This document shows positions 45,601 to 54,817 of a stretch of 64,000 bases of DNA, piece by piece. The stretch is from CAZHHH01 sp052400685. Lineage in GTDB: Bacteria > Bacteroidota > Bacteroidia > Bacteroidales > Marinilabiliaceae. Where the stretch lies: NCBI GenBank assembly GCA_052400685.1, contig JBQTGJ010000012.1. One strand, 5' to 3'. The position numbers and the translations under genes were made by a program. The notes beneath the pieces were generated by a model. The model was not told the origin of the DNA. It did not search any database and saw nothing but the letters and a program-made list of their open reading frames with translations. The stretch's first letter is position 1, and each line of letters starts with the position of its first letter.

Positions 45601-46668
45601 AACATTGCCATTCAACTCGCCCTTTCCTAATCCTGGATTCCAGGTTTTGAAAAAGTTTTTTTTATTACTCCAGAAGTTGATTCCTCCGAAATAAGTTCCC
45701 AGCCAAACATTTCCTTCCCTATCACAAAATGCATCATAGATGGGATTGCTATTTAATCCGGTAGGGTTTTGTAAATCAAAATAATGTAATGTCAGATTTT
45801 CTGATTCCGGGTCATAAATAGCTAAACCATCTTCGCTGCCTATCCAGATGCGACCTTGCTGATCTTCTGTCAGGCAATGCACCAGATTATGATGTAAATT
45901 AAAGGGAGCTTCCTGACTTTGAGAGTACACCTGGTACTTTCCGGTAGTGTGATTGAAACGGACCAGACCATGCTCCGACATTCCCAACCAGCTATTTTCG
46001 CGCGAATCAACAAAAAACAGAGTAGTCTGTTGGGGCGTCAATTCTTTGGGAACGTTATAATATTTTACTGTTTTTGATTTTTTTGAAACGACCACTATCT
46101 TGTCGTTATTTGTCAAAATAACAATCGATATTGGGGTCTCAATAATACTATTAAAACCCATTTCTTCCGGGAATGATACAAATGGAAAGATAGTCTTTAA
46201 TGGTTTTTCCATTTTAGTTGAGGCATCGAGGAATGTGATTTTGTCCGTTCTGCAAATCCAAAAGCCATCTTTTGAAGGGACTACAGATAAAGCTGCGTCA
46301 ACGCTATTTAATAACTCATAAGGTTTGAAACATTCCTGATAGCTATCGAAGTAATAATATTTTTGATTTATGGTACGGGTGATTAAAAGAGAATCAAAAG
46401 CAAGATAGAGTTTATCACCAAATATAGTCACTTTATTAGCCGAAGTGTCGTAAGCAGGAAACTCCTTAAATGTTTGTCCATCAAATCGGGTTACAATGGC
46501 TCGGGTTGCAAACCACATAAAGCCATCAGAATCTTGTATTATGCTCTTAACAAATGAAGATGGTAATCCATCCTCATTTGTGTAATGGACAAATTCAGTG
46601 AATTTTATTTCTGACTTAACACTCGTGGTGATCATATATAATGTGAGAATCCAAAATAATCGGTTCAT
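42634..46668 (-). CDS. Hybrid two-component system regulator (HTCS) of the PUL
   Basis: A 1344-residue single-protein sensor-regulator. Signal peptide, then two seven-bladed Reg_prop propellers (about 25-670; repeats such as GLPSSFVKSIIQDSDGFMWF and CLTEDQQGRIWIGSEDGLAI) and a Y_Y_Y domain (685-765) form the periplasmic sensor. A single membrane helix lies at about 772-792. Inside the cell follow HisKA with H831 (NISHELKTPLTL), HATPase_c (NLLSNAFKFTEKGD, DTGKGI, GIGLAFVKSMV), a receiver with D1146 (IISDIMMPEMDG) and a C-terminal AraC HTH (VTFLTNKMGVSRSLLHKKL, IAEAAYESGFASPAYF). Such proteins bind an oligosaccharide breakdown product and switch on the PUL. The stop codon is provided by a dispersed repeat. 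Confidence 0.96.
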   Translation of the reverse strand: MNRLFWILTLYMITTSVKSEIKFTEFVHYTNEDGLPSSFVKSIIQDSDGFMWFATRAIVTRFDGQTFKEFPAYDTSANKVTIFGDKLYLAFDSLLITRTINQKYYYFDSYQECFKPYELLNSVDAALSVVPSKDGFWICRTDKITFLDASTKMEKPLKTIFPFVSFPEEMGFNSIIETPISIVILTNNDKIVVVSKKSKTVKYYNVPKELTPQQTTLFFVDSRENSWLGMSEHGLVRFNHTTGKYQVYSQSQEAPFNLHHNLVHCLTEDQQGRIWIGSEDGLAIYDPESENLTLHYFDLQNPTGLNSNPIYDAFCDREGNVWLGTYFGGINFWSNKKNFFKTWNPGLGKGELNGNVVSCLTEDKEGNLWIGLEDNGLNKYNRYSGEIIHYSQNKGPALLSYNNIHDLLFVSDYELWIATYTGGINILNTKNNKIKYLNPGNTNELSSDAIYSFLDIGKSIYIATSEGISVYKKATGSFSALKPKILGKSQFVCIAGTSEKLWFTSGSQVYEYIPSKDSLCLFNRLPEMNSINFVKTDSKGNVWFGDCYKGLCRYNEKTGNIKFFNTETGFPVSWIFSLEEGDNGWFWASSDKGLVRFSPNEDINILYDSNSGIPFNQFNYRASFRDSQENIYFGGNNGMISFNENQPEQKPDTLEIIFTGMKLFNEEVIPGEDQKLKQSLNKSKNILLDYDQNVLTIEYAAIAYSAIGSCQYAYYLEGFEKKWNFVGTRNFATYTNLSPGTYYFHVKASIGDIRNAAKGQQLKIVIRPPWWLSKSAFAGFLLTIILLTRLTLKINKRIEQAKALLMLERREREHEDEIHQIKLDFFTNISHELKTPLTLIIGPTSQLMKEEKLSPALREKISGIERNAKRLFYLINQLLEFRKIETGKDKLTISLQDINTYINDITESFSELADSKGIEFIVQIPQPNSKIWFDGNKVDKIIINLLSNAFKFTEKGDKIKLFIDIKPREGASSNDKQNLIIQVSDTGKGIEPEFLDKIFDQFFQSDHGNVHSANSGIGLAFVKSMVLFHRGTIEVDSKPGEGSSFTVLLPVSKADFQDEEIVTEKDQFIKQNLKSEIVQESFPKQIGDPIDAISGKPYILLIEDNIELVKFLIEFLEVNYHVEAVSNGKKGLEKLNTSTPNIIISDIMMPEMDGITFTKEVKTDQATSHIPIILLTAKTGVENKLEGLMTGADYYIEKPFYPEMLIQIIENILKNRQKVLTHFHNDAAFPSCELYCSNTDIKFIEELTKLVKEHLDNEHLDVTFLTNKMGVSRSLLHKKLKGIVGCSTTEFIRTIRIKNATQLIRAGKCNIAEAAYESGFASPAYFTSCFKKLYGQSPRDYFNI

Positions 46669-47087
46669 TCCTGTTTTTTATTGGAGCTGCTTGAGCTGTT
46701 ACTTTTTTATTGTATATGCCTTAAGTACTGCGATCGAAATATAGAGTATAATTTAGGATGTGGCAAAAAAATCATTTAGTTCTGCCTCATTTAAATTTAG
46801 GTTGTCATTGAGCTATTAAAGGTGTTAAAATTTTTTTCAGAGTTGGCAATGAAGTACAAAATATAAAAAAACGTGTTGTTTGCGAATCTGTGATAGTGAT
46901 AGTTGATTTTTTGAAATTCAGGCGGTGTTACGTCCTGTATTTTTACATTATTTAAATTTTGTTAGTGTGTGTTCATTATTGTGAAGATGTTTATGATAAT
47001 TCTAAATATTTAAGTTCAGCTCTCTGAGACGGGAACGGCAATGTTTTTCATTATAAATATTTATATAATGATCTTAAAATCAGTATT
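46669..47087. other. Divergent intergenic region between HTCS and the second propeller gene
   Basis: About 420 bp of AT-rich DNA that must hold both promoters. I see near-matches to the -7 element such as TAAATTTTG near 46955 (one base too long) but no convincing promoter, repeat or RNA. Confidence 0.4.
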
Positions 47088-50033
47088 ATGAATAATAGAT
47101 TACTAATGTTTTTTTGCTTGATTGAATTCATTTTTGCTTTGCGGATGGTTGGTCAGGAAACAGGGCTTGTAACCTTTTACGATGAATTACAGGCGGATGA
47201 AGTTGTCTTGTTAAAACAAACAGCATCTGACTTATATCTGGGGTCGCGTGATGTAGCAACCAATCATAGTGCCGCATGCCTGGTGCCATTTTCTCTTTAT
47301 AATGAAGATATGCAGTTCGGTGTTGGCTCTGTTGATCCAACCAATTTTGAATGTCAGTTTTATGTTAAAAGTACTGCCTCGCAGACTAAATATTTTTTAC
47401 ATGCCATAAGCAGTAATGGCTACACTACCCAGATCGGGGAATATACGTATGGAGGTTTGACGACATGGGTTTTACATTCGAATGCTGATGGTACCACTAA
47501 AATCAGGAACTCACAAACAACCGGAAAATATTTAGGTTCAGACGCTTTAATATCGAATTCAGCACTTTATCGTGATAAAACGGGGTATGTTGATTGGAAG
47601 ATATACCGGCTTGCTGAATTACAAGCTGCTAAAGCAACCGAACTTGAATCGGCAACTAATGATAGTCCTGTGGAAATTACGGATGTGGCCATCTTAAATT
47701 CAAGTTTTGAAGATGGAAACCCCGGTCTTGGTTGGAGAAATAATGGTTTTCAACGCCAAAATAATGATGCGTTTTCGGGAACTAAAGATGGTTCATATTA
47801 TTGCGAAAAATGGGTGACCAGAGGGACCAATTTACCAAGTGCAAAAATACATCAAACACTTGTAGGATTGCCAAACGGAAAGTACGAGGTAACAATTCAG
47901 GGTGGTATTAAGATACAATCAAGTAACGATGAAGAAGATTTACCCGGTTCGGGAATGAAAGTCTTCGCAAATTATTCGAATCGTTCAATGGATGCTATTA
48001 TCGACGATTACTCTGTTATTACCTGTATAACTGATGGCCAATTAGTATTTGGTGTCGAACTCGAAGATGTTATGGGCAATTATGCCTATTTCGACAATGT
48101 AAAACTAAAGTATTACGGCGGTAGCCTGGAGGCCTGCATCAGCACCTTGGATCCGATGATCGTAAGGGCTAATGAAATTCTTGATGAAGGCACATTTCCT
48201 GTCGCTTCAGGCGTGGCATTGGAAGCTGCTGTTGAGGATGCTGAGAATGCAAAATCAGCCTCGTCGTTAGATGATGTTTTAACTGCCATACAGACACTCA
48301 ACGATGCCTTGAATCAAATAGAGCAAATTGTTGCTGATTATCAAGACTTGAAGGGTTATGCTGATGAAGTTGAAACGGCCATTTCGGTATATCACAGAAC
48401 CGATTTATCGGTTTATTATGATACACTTTTAACAGCCTTTAATAATCAGTTATGGGATGCCGGCCGTATTCAGAAAGAAATTGACCGAAGGGATAGTTTG
48501 TTTTATTCGGTGGAATTGGAGGCTGCTGACCCAACTCCTTATACAATTAAACAACGTTTCGATGTCGACCTGGTTGAGTCTTCTTTTCCGGTAGCTTATG
48601 CACAGGCAATTGCAGATGATAATCATTTTATCGCTTACTATGATAAGGATAAGAATTTGTGCGTTGGCTATCGAAAATTGAATGAATCGTCTTTCAAAAA
48701 AACCATATTAAATTCTAAAATTGCCTGGGACAGTCATAACTATCTTGAGATGATTGTTGACAATGAAGGTTATATTCATGTAAGTGGCAATATGCACAAT
48801 GTTCAGTTGAATTACTGGCGTTCGAAAAACCCATACGATGCATCTGAGTTTGAAATGCTTAACTATATGACTGGATCGGAAGAAGATAATACTACCTACC
48901 CAAAATTTTTAATGACCAATTCGGGTGATCTTCTTTTTCACTATCGTTATGGATGGAGTGGAAATGGTTACGAAATTTATAACATATGGGATCCTCAAAC
49001 TAAATCGTGGAGCAGGTTTCTTGATGAGGCTCTTATTGACGGATTGGGCGATCGAAATGCCTATATGAGTGGTCCTTACTACGAATCTGACGGTTATTAC
49101 CATCTTTATTGGGTCTGGCGCGAAACGCCTGATGCGGCTACAAATCACGATTTTTCTTATGCGCGTAGCAAGGATTTAAAAAACTGGGAAAGTGCTGCGG
49201 GCGATCCGGTTGCCAGTCCAATCGTTTTTAGTGAAGAAAAGCTTAGAGTTGATATATCTTCAAGCATGTATGGCACCGGAATTCTAAATGGTGTGCAAAA
49301 ACATGCTCTGGATTCGAAAAACAGAATTGTTCTGGTTAATATGAAGTATGATGAGCTTGGTAATTCTCAACTGTATGCTTATCGGATGAAAGACGACAAA
49401 ACCTGGGAAGAAAAGTGCATCACCAACTGGATTTACAGATATCAGTTTGGTGGAGGTGGTTCGCTCCTTTTTGAAATAGAACTGAAGGGGATGCGTAACC
49501 TTGGAGGCGGTGAAATTGGCGTTTCCTATTCTCATTCGCAGTACGGCGAAGGTGAAATTATTATTGATGAGGAATCCCTTGAGCCAATTGCTATACGTGA
49601 ATATGCTAAGACTTATCCCACTAAACTTGACAGTGTCACAATTTCCGGAACCTACTCAAAGCCCATTGAGGTAAACATAGATCAAACCGGAAATTATATT
49701 TTGAGGTGGGAAACAATGGGCGAAAGTAACGATCAAATGCCATCCGGAACGTTACCTCCTTATTTTATGCTTGAGTTGATTGAATTGGAATCAGCGGCTA
49801 CTGCAATTCCATCCAATTATAAAACAAATAGCGATTTGACCGTTGTTCAGATACAATCAAATCTTAAAATTGGCGGGCTTGCAATTGGCGATGATGTGGT
49901 AGTTATTGATGCGTGGGGCAGGGTTATAAGCACCTTTGTCGCACGGCAAAAAGAATACTATATCGCTGTTCCTACGAGTGGGTTTTATATTATATCCTCA
50001 GGGGGCGAAAGCCGTAAGATTATTGTTCAATAA
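47088..50033 (+). CDS. Secreted BNR_4 propeller enzyme, putative PL24/PL25-like lyase, T9SS signal
   Basis: A 981-residue exported protein. After the signal peptide comes a beta-trefoil/fascin-like region (about 25-180). A beta-sandwich of CBM type follows (205-345, ILNSSFEDGNPGLGW), then a helical FIVAR-like linker (350-480). The BNR_4 propeller covers 490-890. In the propeller H550 (WDSHNYLEM) and H570 (SGNMHNVQL) are 20 residues apart, and Y604 (TYPKF) and R620 (HYRYG) are 16 apart. These are the spacings I recall for the catalytic His-His and Tyr-Arg pairs of PL25 ulvan lyase. A T9SS-like C-terminal domain ends the protein (VVIDAWGRVIS, then SGFYIIS and RKIIVQ). It should cleave a rhamnose-uronate linkage; the natural glycan is unknown. 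Confidence 0.8.
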   Translation: MNNRLLMFFCLIEFIFALRMVGQETGLVTFYDELQADEVVLLKQTASDLYLGSRDVATNHSAACLVPFSLYNEDMQFGVGSVDPTNFECQFYVKSTASQTKYFLHAISSNGYTTQIGEYTYGGLTTWVLHSNADGTTKIRNSQTTGKYLGSDALISNSALYRDKTGYVDWKIYRLAELQAAKATELESATNDSPVEITDVAILNSSFEDGNPGLGWRNNGFQRQNNDAFSGTKDGSYYCEKWVTRGTNLPSAKIHQTLVGLPNGKYEVTIQGGIKIQSSNDEEDLPGSGMKVFANYSNRSMDAIIDDYSVITCITDGQLVFGVELEDVMGNYAYFDNVKLKYYGGSLEACISTLDPMIVRANEILDEGTFPVASGVALEAAVEDAENAKSASSLDDVLTAIQTLNDALNQIEQIVADYQDLKGYADEVETAISVYHRTDLSVYYDTLLTAFNNQLWDAGRIQKEIDRRDSLFYSVELEAADPTPYTIKQRFDVDLVESSFPVAYAQAIADDNHFIAYYDKDKNLCVGYRKLNESSFKKTILNSKIAWDSHNYLEMIVDNEGYIHVSGNMHNVQLNYWRSKNPYDASEFEMLNYMTGSEEDNTTYPKFLMTNSGDLLFHYRYGWSGNGYEIYNIWDPQTKSWSRFLDEALIDGLGDRNAYMSGPYYESDGYYHLYWVWRETPDAATNHDFSYARSKDLKNWESAAGDPVASPIVFSEEKLRVDISSSMYGTGILNGVQKHALDSKNRIVLVNMKYDELGNSQLYAYRMKDDKTWEEKCITNWIYRYQFGGGGSLLFEIELKGMRNLGGGEIGVSYSHSQYGEGEIIIDEESLEPIAIREYAKTYPTKLDSVTISGTYSKPIEVNIDQTGNYILRWETMGESNDQMPSGTLPPYFMLELIELESAATAIPSNYKTNSDLTVVQIQSNLKIGGLAIGDDVVVIDAWGRVISTFVARQKEYYIAVPTSGFYIISSGGESRKIIVQ

Positions 50034-50067
50034 AGGAATAATAGCGTTTTTTTAGTATAAATTATAG

Positions 50068-50103
50068 CAACATCTGTCACCGTGGCAGATGTTGTTTCTT
50101 TTG
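50068..50103 (+). terminator. Rho-independent terminator after the second propeller gene
   Basis: CAACATCTGTCA pairs with TGGCAGATGTTG (one G-U) around a 3-nt loop, followed by TTTCTTTTG. Confidence 0.88.
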
Positions 50104-50267
50104 ATATTTCAGATTTTATGTGAGTTATACGGTGGGTATTAAATTTTCTGACTTTTCTGAAACAAATCAGTATGCCACGGAGGTCTGATTTCACTCCCGT
50201 CTATTTGATATACAAAGACCATCAATTACAATACATTCAATTATTATATTAACCAAAATCAAACAAC

Positions 50268-50795
50268 ATGACAATCAGAACTTTTTGGATCCTGTTTTTA
50301 AAAGTACTTGGAATTTGGCTCGTTTTAAGTGGCTTAACCACTATCCCCCAGTTTATTGGTGCAATTTCTTTTTTTGGAGATAATAGCCAGGATAATTTTT
50401 TTGCTGTTATTTATATTCTAGCCTTATTGCTCATAGTAGTTGGAGCCTATTTTGTGATAATGAAATTATTTATATTTAACTCAACCTGGATAATTGATAA
50501 ATTAAAATTAGACAAGGGAATTAAAGAGGAAAAAATAGATATGAGTATAAGCCTGAAAACTATACTTACCATCTCAACAATTGTGATCGGAGGTCTTATA
50601 CTTGTTGATGCACTACCAATGCTGTGTAAATATTTTTTTACATTTATTCAGCAGGAATCGTTATTTAGAGATGCACCTCAATCTAATTGGATAATATTTT
50701 ATTCTCTTAAAGCATTTATTGGGTACCTTATAATGACCAATAGTAAATTAATTACCGATTATATTAAAAAAAATGAAGAGAATATTGAGGTCTAA
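50268..50795 (+). CDS. Small membrane protein of unknown function
   Basis: A 175-residue protein with four predicted membrane helices, at about 8-35, 43-70, 95-118 and 140-160. The second pair is separated from the first by a charged segment (IIDKLKLDKGIKEEKID), and the C-terminus is charged and cytoplasmic (DYIKKNEENIEV). There is no recognisable domain, active-site pattern or signal peptide. It has its own leader after the terminator at 50068. A dispersed hairpin element begins two bases after its stop codon. The function cannot be assigned. Confidence 0.7.
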   Translation: MTIRTFWILFLKVLGIWLVLSGLTTIPQFIGAISFFGDNSQDNFFAVIYILALLLIVVGAYFVIMKLFIFNSTWIIDKLKLDKGIKEEKIDMSISLKTILTISTIVIGGLILVDALPMLCKYFFTFIQQESLFRDAPQSNWIIFYSLKAFIGYLIMTNSKLITDYIKKNEENIEV

Positions 50796-50796
50796 A

Positions 50797-50925
50797 TAGT
50801 GTTTGTCTATAAAGTCAACTTCTGCGTTACGCTTGTCATAAAAACAGTCATTTACGAAAAGTAAACGCCTTTATTTTTATGACTTCACAAGCTTTGTATT
50901 TGGATTTTTCCAGCAAGTACTAATT
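50797..50925. repeat. Dispersed hairpin element, copy 11
   Basis: The first ~85 bp are nearly identical to the copy at 31421 (TAGTGTTTGTCTATAAAGTC, then TTTACGAAAAGTAAACGCCT). The right end differs (AGCAAGTACTAATT). It starts two bases after the stop of the preceding gene. Confidence 0.88.
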
Positions 50926-50946
50926 ATAATGGAGTCGTTGTGTATC

Positions 50947-50988
50947 AAAAAAAGCAAAGGAGGTCAATTGGGCCTCCTTTGCTTTTTT
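50947..50988. terminator. Bidirectional terminator
   Basis: AAAGCAAAGGAGG and CCTCCTTTGCTTT form a perfect 13-bp stem with A- and T-runs outside. It ends the tricorn-like gene on the minus strand and can stop plus-strand transcripts from 50795. Confidence 0.93.
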
Positions 50989-51002
50989 ATCGTATGCTTT
51001 AT

Positions 51003-54000
51003 TTATTTTGTTTTGTCGGGTGCTTCAGGAATGGCAGGAAGTGGTTTGTATTCTGTTTTAACCTGCTCTTTGATTAACTCAATGGCTTTTTCGAGCTGAG
51101 CATCTTTCCCCATATATTCCTCGTAAGTGTTGTTATCCAGCACAATGTCGGGATCGACACCGTGACCTTCAATAATCCATTTGCTTTCTTCTGAAGAGTA
51201 AGATGCAAATTCCGGTTTACGAAGGTCTGCGCCATCGATAAAGGGCAATGAGCCACTAATACCGACTACGCCACCCCAGCTGCGGGTTCCAATTACAGTT
51301 CCCAGTTTGTAATGCTTGAATGCGTATGGGAACAGGTCGCCATCGGATGCTGAATAACGGTCGATCAGTAACACTTTAGGTCCCATCATCATTTGTCGCG
51401 GAACAGGAGTGGGATGGGTGAAGTTACGTCGCATATTCGACCGCTGTGCTTCACGTTGAAGTCGTTCGATGAGCATTGGTGATACATTGCCACCTCCGTT
51501 GCCGCGATCGTCGATAATCAGTCCTTTTTTGTTCAACTGAGGATAGAATAATTTAGCAAATTGGTTAAGTCCGTTGGGCCCCATATCCGGAATATGGATG
51601 TAACCGACTTCACCGTTGGTTGCTTTGTTTACTTTTTCGATGTTGTTTTGTACCCAGTTGTAATAATAAAGATTCGACTCATCGGCAATGGGCGAAACGA
51701 TAACTTTTCGGGCACCATCAAACGAGGCTTTGCTGTTAACCGTTAATTCAACCTGCCGGTCGGCTTTACCAACCAATAATGAGTAAAGATCGCTTGTTGA
51801 ATTGGTGTTTTTCCCGTCAATGGCAAGGATAAAATCACCTTCGTTGATATTCAATCCAACGTCTAACAAAGGCGAACGTAAACTTTTGCTCCAATTAGTC
51901 CCCTTAAGTATTTTATCAATTTTAAAGAATCCCGAAGCATCGGCACTGATTTTGGCACCCAATAAACCTGTTGCTATGCGTTTGGGAGTTGGCCGGTCAC
52001 CGCTTTGAACGTAGGCATGGCCTATATTTAATTCACCAATAAGCTCGCCAATCAGGTAAGTCAGGTCGTCGCGATGGCGCACATAAGGAACCAATTGTGC
52101 ATATTTGTCGTGCATGGCTTTCCAGTCAAGACCGTGCATATTCTCAACATAAAAGAAATCGCGCATCTGTCTCCAGCTTTCGTCGTAAATTTGCTTCCAT
52201 TCTTTTTGATAATCAACCCAGACTTTCATGTTCGACAGATCGATGGTTTCGTCCAGTTTGACTTCACTGGAAGGAAGATCAATAATGCCCCATTTGTTGT
52301 TTTCCCGAACCAACATTTTCTTGCCATTGGAAGAAATTGTGTAGTTAATTTTACCCAATGTGGTTTCTTTTTTCTTCTCTAAGTCGTAGACCTTTGCGTT
52401 TTGTTGATCGGAGTAATCGATGTAATAAACCTTGTTGTTAATACACGCAATATTGTAATATACCGATGCTTCGATGGGGAGTGAGACAATTCGATTCGAG
52501 ATGCCCTCAAGGTCGATGACGATGGACTTATCTTTCGAAATACTTTCTGCTTTGTCCGATTTCTTATCCGTCTTTTTTTCTGCTTTTTCGACTTTAATTT
52601 TTACGGTATCATTTTCTAATGCAAAAGGCGATGGGGTATCTTTCGATAAGATGGCCATATAGATGCGTTGCATTTTTGAATAAGAGTGATTCCATTCGGT
52701 GTTGCTGTAGGTCGGATTGAAATCACGTTCTGAAATGAAGATGATGTATTTCCCATCATCCGAAAATGTTGGGGAACCTGAGTCGTACCAGTTATCGGTA
52801 ATGTCGTTAATTTGTTGTGTCGTAAGATTGTAAACAACAATTTTAGAAAATTGGTTATCGGTGGGTTGGCTGAAAGTAATCCATTTACTATCGGGTGACC
52901 AGTTGTAGGCGTATATCTCTCCATATTCGGCCTGGTAAACAGTTGTTTGCTTTTTGGTCTCAATATCGATGTATTTCAATCGTAACTTCCTGTCCGACCA
53001 CATTATTTTTTTACTGTCGGGTGACCAGGCGATGCCAAATTTATAGGTGTCGGCATTGTCGGTTAGTTGTATGGCTTCGCTGTTACCATCCTGTTCTTTA
53101 ATGTATATTTCAAATTCGCCGGATTGATCGGAAAGGTATGCAATGTATTTTCCATCGGGCGACCAGGTGGCACTGCGTTCGTGTGCTCCGGATGTTTGTG
53201 TGAGATTTTTGGTGATTCCTTTTTTCGAAGGCGTACTAAAAATTTCACCGCGTGCGGTAAATACAACACGCTCGCCATTGGGTGACAAATCCGCGTCAGT
53301 TATTCGTTTCGAGGCATCTTTCCATTCGTTGCGGGCATAGATGAAGTCGTTGTTGATAAAAACCGGGACTTTGACGGCTTTTTTGTCTTTGACGTTTAAT
53401 CTGTAAAGATAGCCCCCATTTTCAAATACAATGTTTTCGCCACCCAGAGATGGAAATTTTACATCGTATTCGGTAAAGTTTGTGACTTTTTCAGTGGTGT
53501 TGGTTTTTGTGTTGTATACAAAAATATTCATGGTCCTGTCACGATCCGAAAGGAAGAAAATTTCATCACCGGCCCACATCGGAAATATATCCTGTGCCGT
53601 GTTATTGGTGATGTTCTTCATTGATTTGGTCTTGAAATCAAACACATGGATATCGTCGGCCATTCCACCTTTGTAGTATTTCCATGTCCTGAATTCCCGA
53701 AAGACACGGTTAAAAGCAATTTGACTGCCATCGGGCGAGTAGCTGCAAAAGCCGCCCTCTGCAAAAGGAAGCTCTGTTGATAAACCGCCTTCAACAGGAA
53801 CTTTAAAGAGTTGGCCCTTAAAGTCGTTGAAGGTTTGTTTACGTGATCGATAAACAATTTCTTTTCCATCAGGCGTCCAGGTCATGGCAATGTTGTTAGG
53901 CCCCATTCTGTCTGACACTTTATCACGTCCTAAGGTGGCAGTATAAGTTAATCGTTTGGGAATGCCTCCGGTTGATGGCATGACAAAAACTTCGGTATTG

Positions 54001-54260
54001 CCATCGTATTGTCCTGTAAATGCCAATTGTTCTCCATTGGGCGAGAATCGGGCAAATAGTTCATAACCAATATCATTGGTGAGCTTGTTTGCTGTTCCTC
54101 CTTCAATGGGAACGGTGTAGAGGTCGCCGGCATAGCTGAATGCAATTTGTGTTTCCGATATAGTTGGAAAACGCATTAGCCGGGTTTCGGCAGGTGTGGC
54201 ATATGCGCCAACAATTCCCCATAGAAATAGTGCAATAAGAGAAAGATTATTTTTATACAT
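51003..54260 (-). CDS. Tricorn-like S41 protease
   Basis: A 1085-residue exported protease of the tricorn type. Signal peptide (ends VGAYATPA). The first ~550 residues hold two WD40/PD40-type propellers (RLMRFPTISETQIAFSYAGD, ATWSPDGKYIAYLSDQSGEF). A charged linker at about 555-575 (KKTDKKSDKAES) is followed by the tricorn C1 helical domain, a PDZ domain (about 770-850, LLDVGLNINEGDFILAIDGK) and the S41 catalytic domain. Catalytic residues by position are H748 (NIGHAYV), S972 and D973 (YSASDGDLF). It degrades peptides in the periplasm to short oligopeptides. It ends in a strong terminator and stands alone, so it is probably a housekeeping peptidase rather than a PUL member. Confidence 0.93.
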   Translation of the reverse strand: MYKNNLSLIALFLWGIVGAYATPAETRLMRFPTISETQIAFSYAGDLYTVPIEGGTANKLTNDIGYELFARFSPNGEQLAFTGQYDGNTEVFVMPSTGGIPKRLTYTATLGRDKVSDRMGPNNIAMTWTPDGKEIVYRSRKQTFNDFKGQLFKVPVEGGLSTELPFAEGGFCSYSPDGSQIAFNRVFREFRTWKYYKGGMADDIHVFDFKTKSMKNITNNTAQDIFPMWAGDEIFFLSDRDRTMNIFVYNTKTNTTEKVTNFTEYDVKFPSLGGENIVFENGGYLYRLNVKDKKAVKVPVFINNDFIYARNEWKDASKRITDADLSPNGERVVFTARGEIFSTPSKKGITKNLTQTSGAHERSATWSPDGKYIAYLSDQSGEFEIYIKEQDGNSEAIQLTDNADTYKFGIAWSPDSKKIMWSDRKLRLKYIDIETKKQTTVYQAEYGEIYAYNWSPDSKWITFSQPTDNQFSKIVVYNLTTQQINDITDNWYDSGSPTFSDDGKYIIFISERDFNPTYSNTEWNHSYSKMQRIYMAILSKDTPSPFALENDTVKIKVEKAEKKTDKKSDKAESISKDKSIVIDLEGISNRIVSLPIEASVYYNIACINNKVYYIDYSDQQNAKVYDLEKKKETTLGKINYTISSNGKKMLVRENNKWGIIDLPSSEVKLDETIDLSNMKVWVDYQKEWKQIYDESWRQMRDFFYVENMHGLDWKAMHDKYAQLVPYVRHRDDLTYLIGELIGELNIGHAYVQSGDRPTPKRIATGLLGAKISADASGFFKIDKILKGTNWSKSLRSPLLDVGLNINEGDFILAIDGKNTNSTSDLYSLLVGKADRQVELTVNSKASFDGARKVIVSPIADESNLYYYNWVQNNIEKVNKATNGEVGYIHIPDMGPNGLNQFAKLFYPQLNKKGLIIDDRGNGGGNVSPMLIERLQREAQRSNMRRNFTHPTPVPRQMMMGPKVLLIDRYSASDGDLFPYAFKHYKLGTVIGTRSWGGVVGISGSLPFIDGADLRKPEFASYSSEESKWIIEGHGVDPDIVLDNNTYEEYMGKDAQLEKAIELIKEQVKTEYKPLPAIPEAPDKTK

Positions 54261-54302
54261 CTGTTCTATTTTTGGTTCGTAGCTGCAAATAACTAAAAAA
54301 CA

Positions 54303-54316
54303 ATTGTTATAACAAT
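54303..54316. promoter_or_regulatory. 14-bp palindrome upstream of the tricorn gene
   Basis: ATTGTTATAACAAT is a perfect palindrome 43 bp before the start codon of the minus-strand gene, where a regulator could overlap the promoter. No partner regulator is encoded nearby. Confidence 0.35.
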
Positions 54317-54817
54317 AGTTAACGTCATGTTGTTTGTATTTCTTGACAGATAACAGATCTGTATTTTATTCATTATTACTTTATAAGTATATTAATGAAC
54401 ATCACAATTTTGAATGTGAAGAAGTTCTGTTACAACATCCGGTAGATCATCCTCCTTCTGGGTGTTTTTTATTTTTGATATGCGCGTTCGTCCGAATGTT
54501 TATGGATTAATACAGCATTTCCAGTTTTTTGTGACGAGTGCATTCGGTTTTGATTCTCGATTGGACAAAATTCATTCTTTCTTATAATATTTTTTGGAAC
54601 ATTAGGTGATGTTTTAAAAGACCACACGTGATAATTTTTTTTTCACACGTGGTTTTGTAAGCCGCGTGGGTAGTGCGTTATGAAGGGGATTTCAGACTAA
54701 TAACGAGGTTGCATTCATAATTATTGATTGTTTTGCACATTATGATTGATAATATAAAGCACAGTCTACTTTTTTGAGCGAATGATTGAATCAATAGATC
54801 GTTAGATTAAAGGTGTT
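54317..54817. other. Intergenic region without a recognised gene
   Basis: About 500 bp of mostly AT-rich DNA. A weak hairpin with T-run (ACATCC then GGGTGTTTTTT, 54437-54470) and two CACACGTG copies around a T-run (54626-54655) are the only structures I see. The latter recall the ACGTGTG array at 41974. Confidence 0.4.

Noticed and set aside
50268..50795. Immunity or toxin-antitoxin role for the small membrane protein
   Set aside because: There is no partner gene or motif; only its four membrane helices can be supported.
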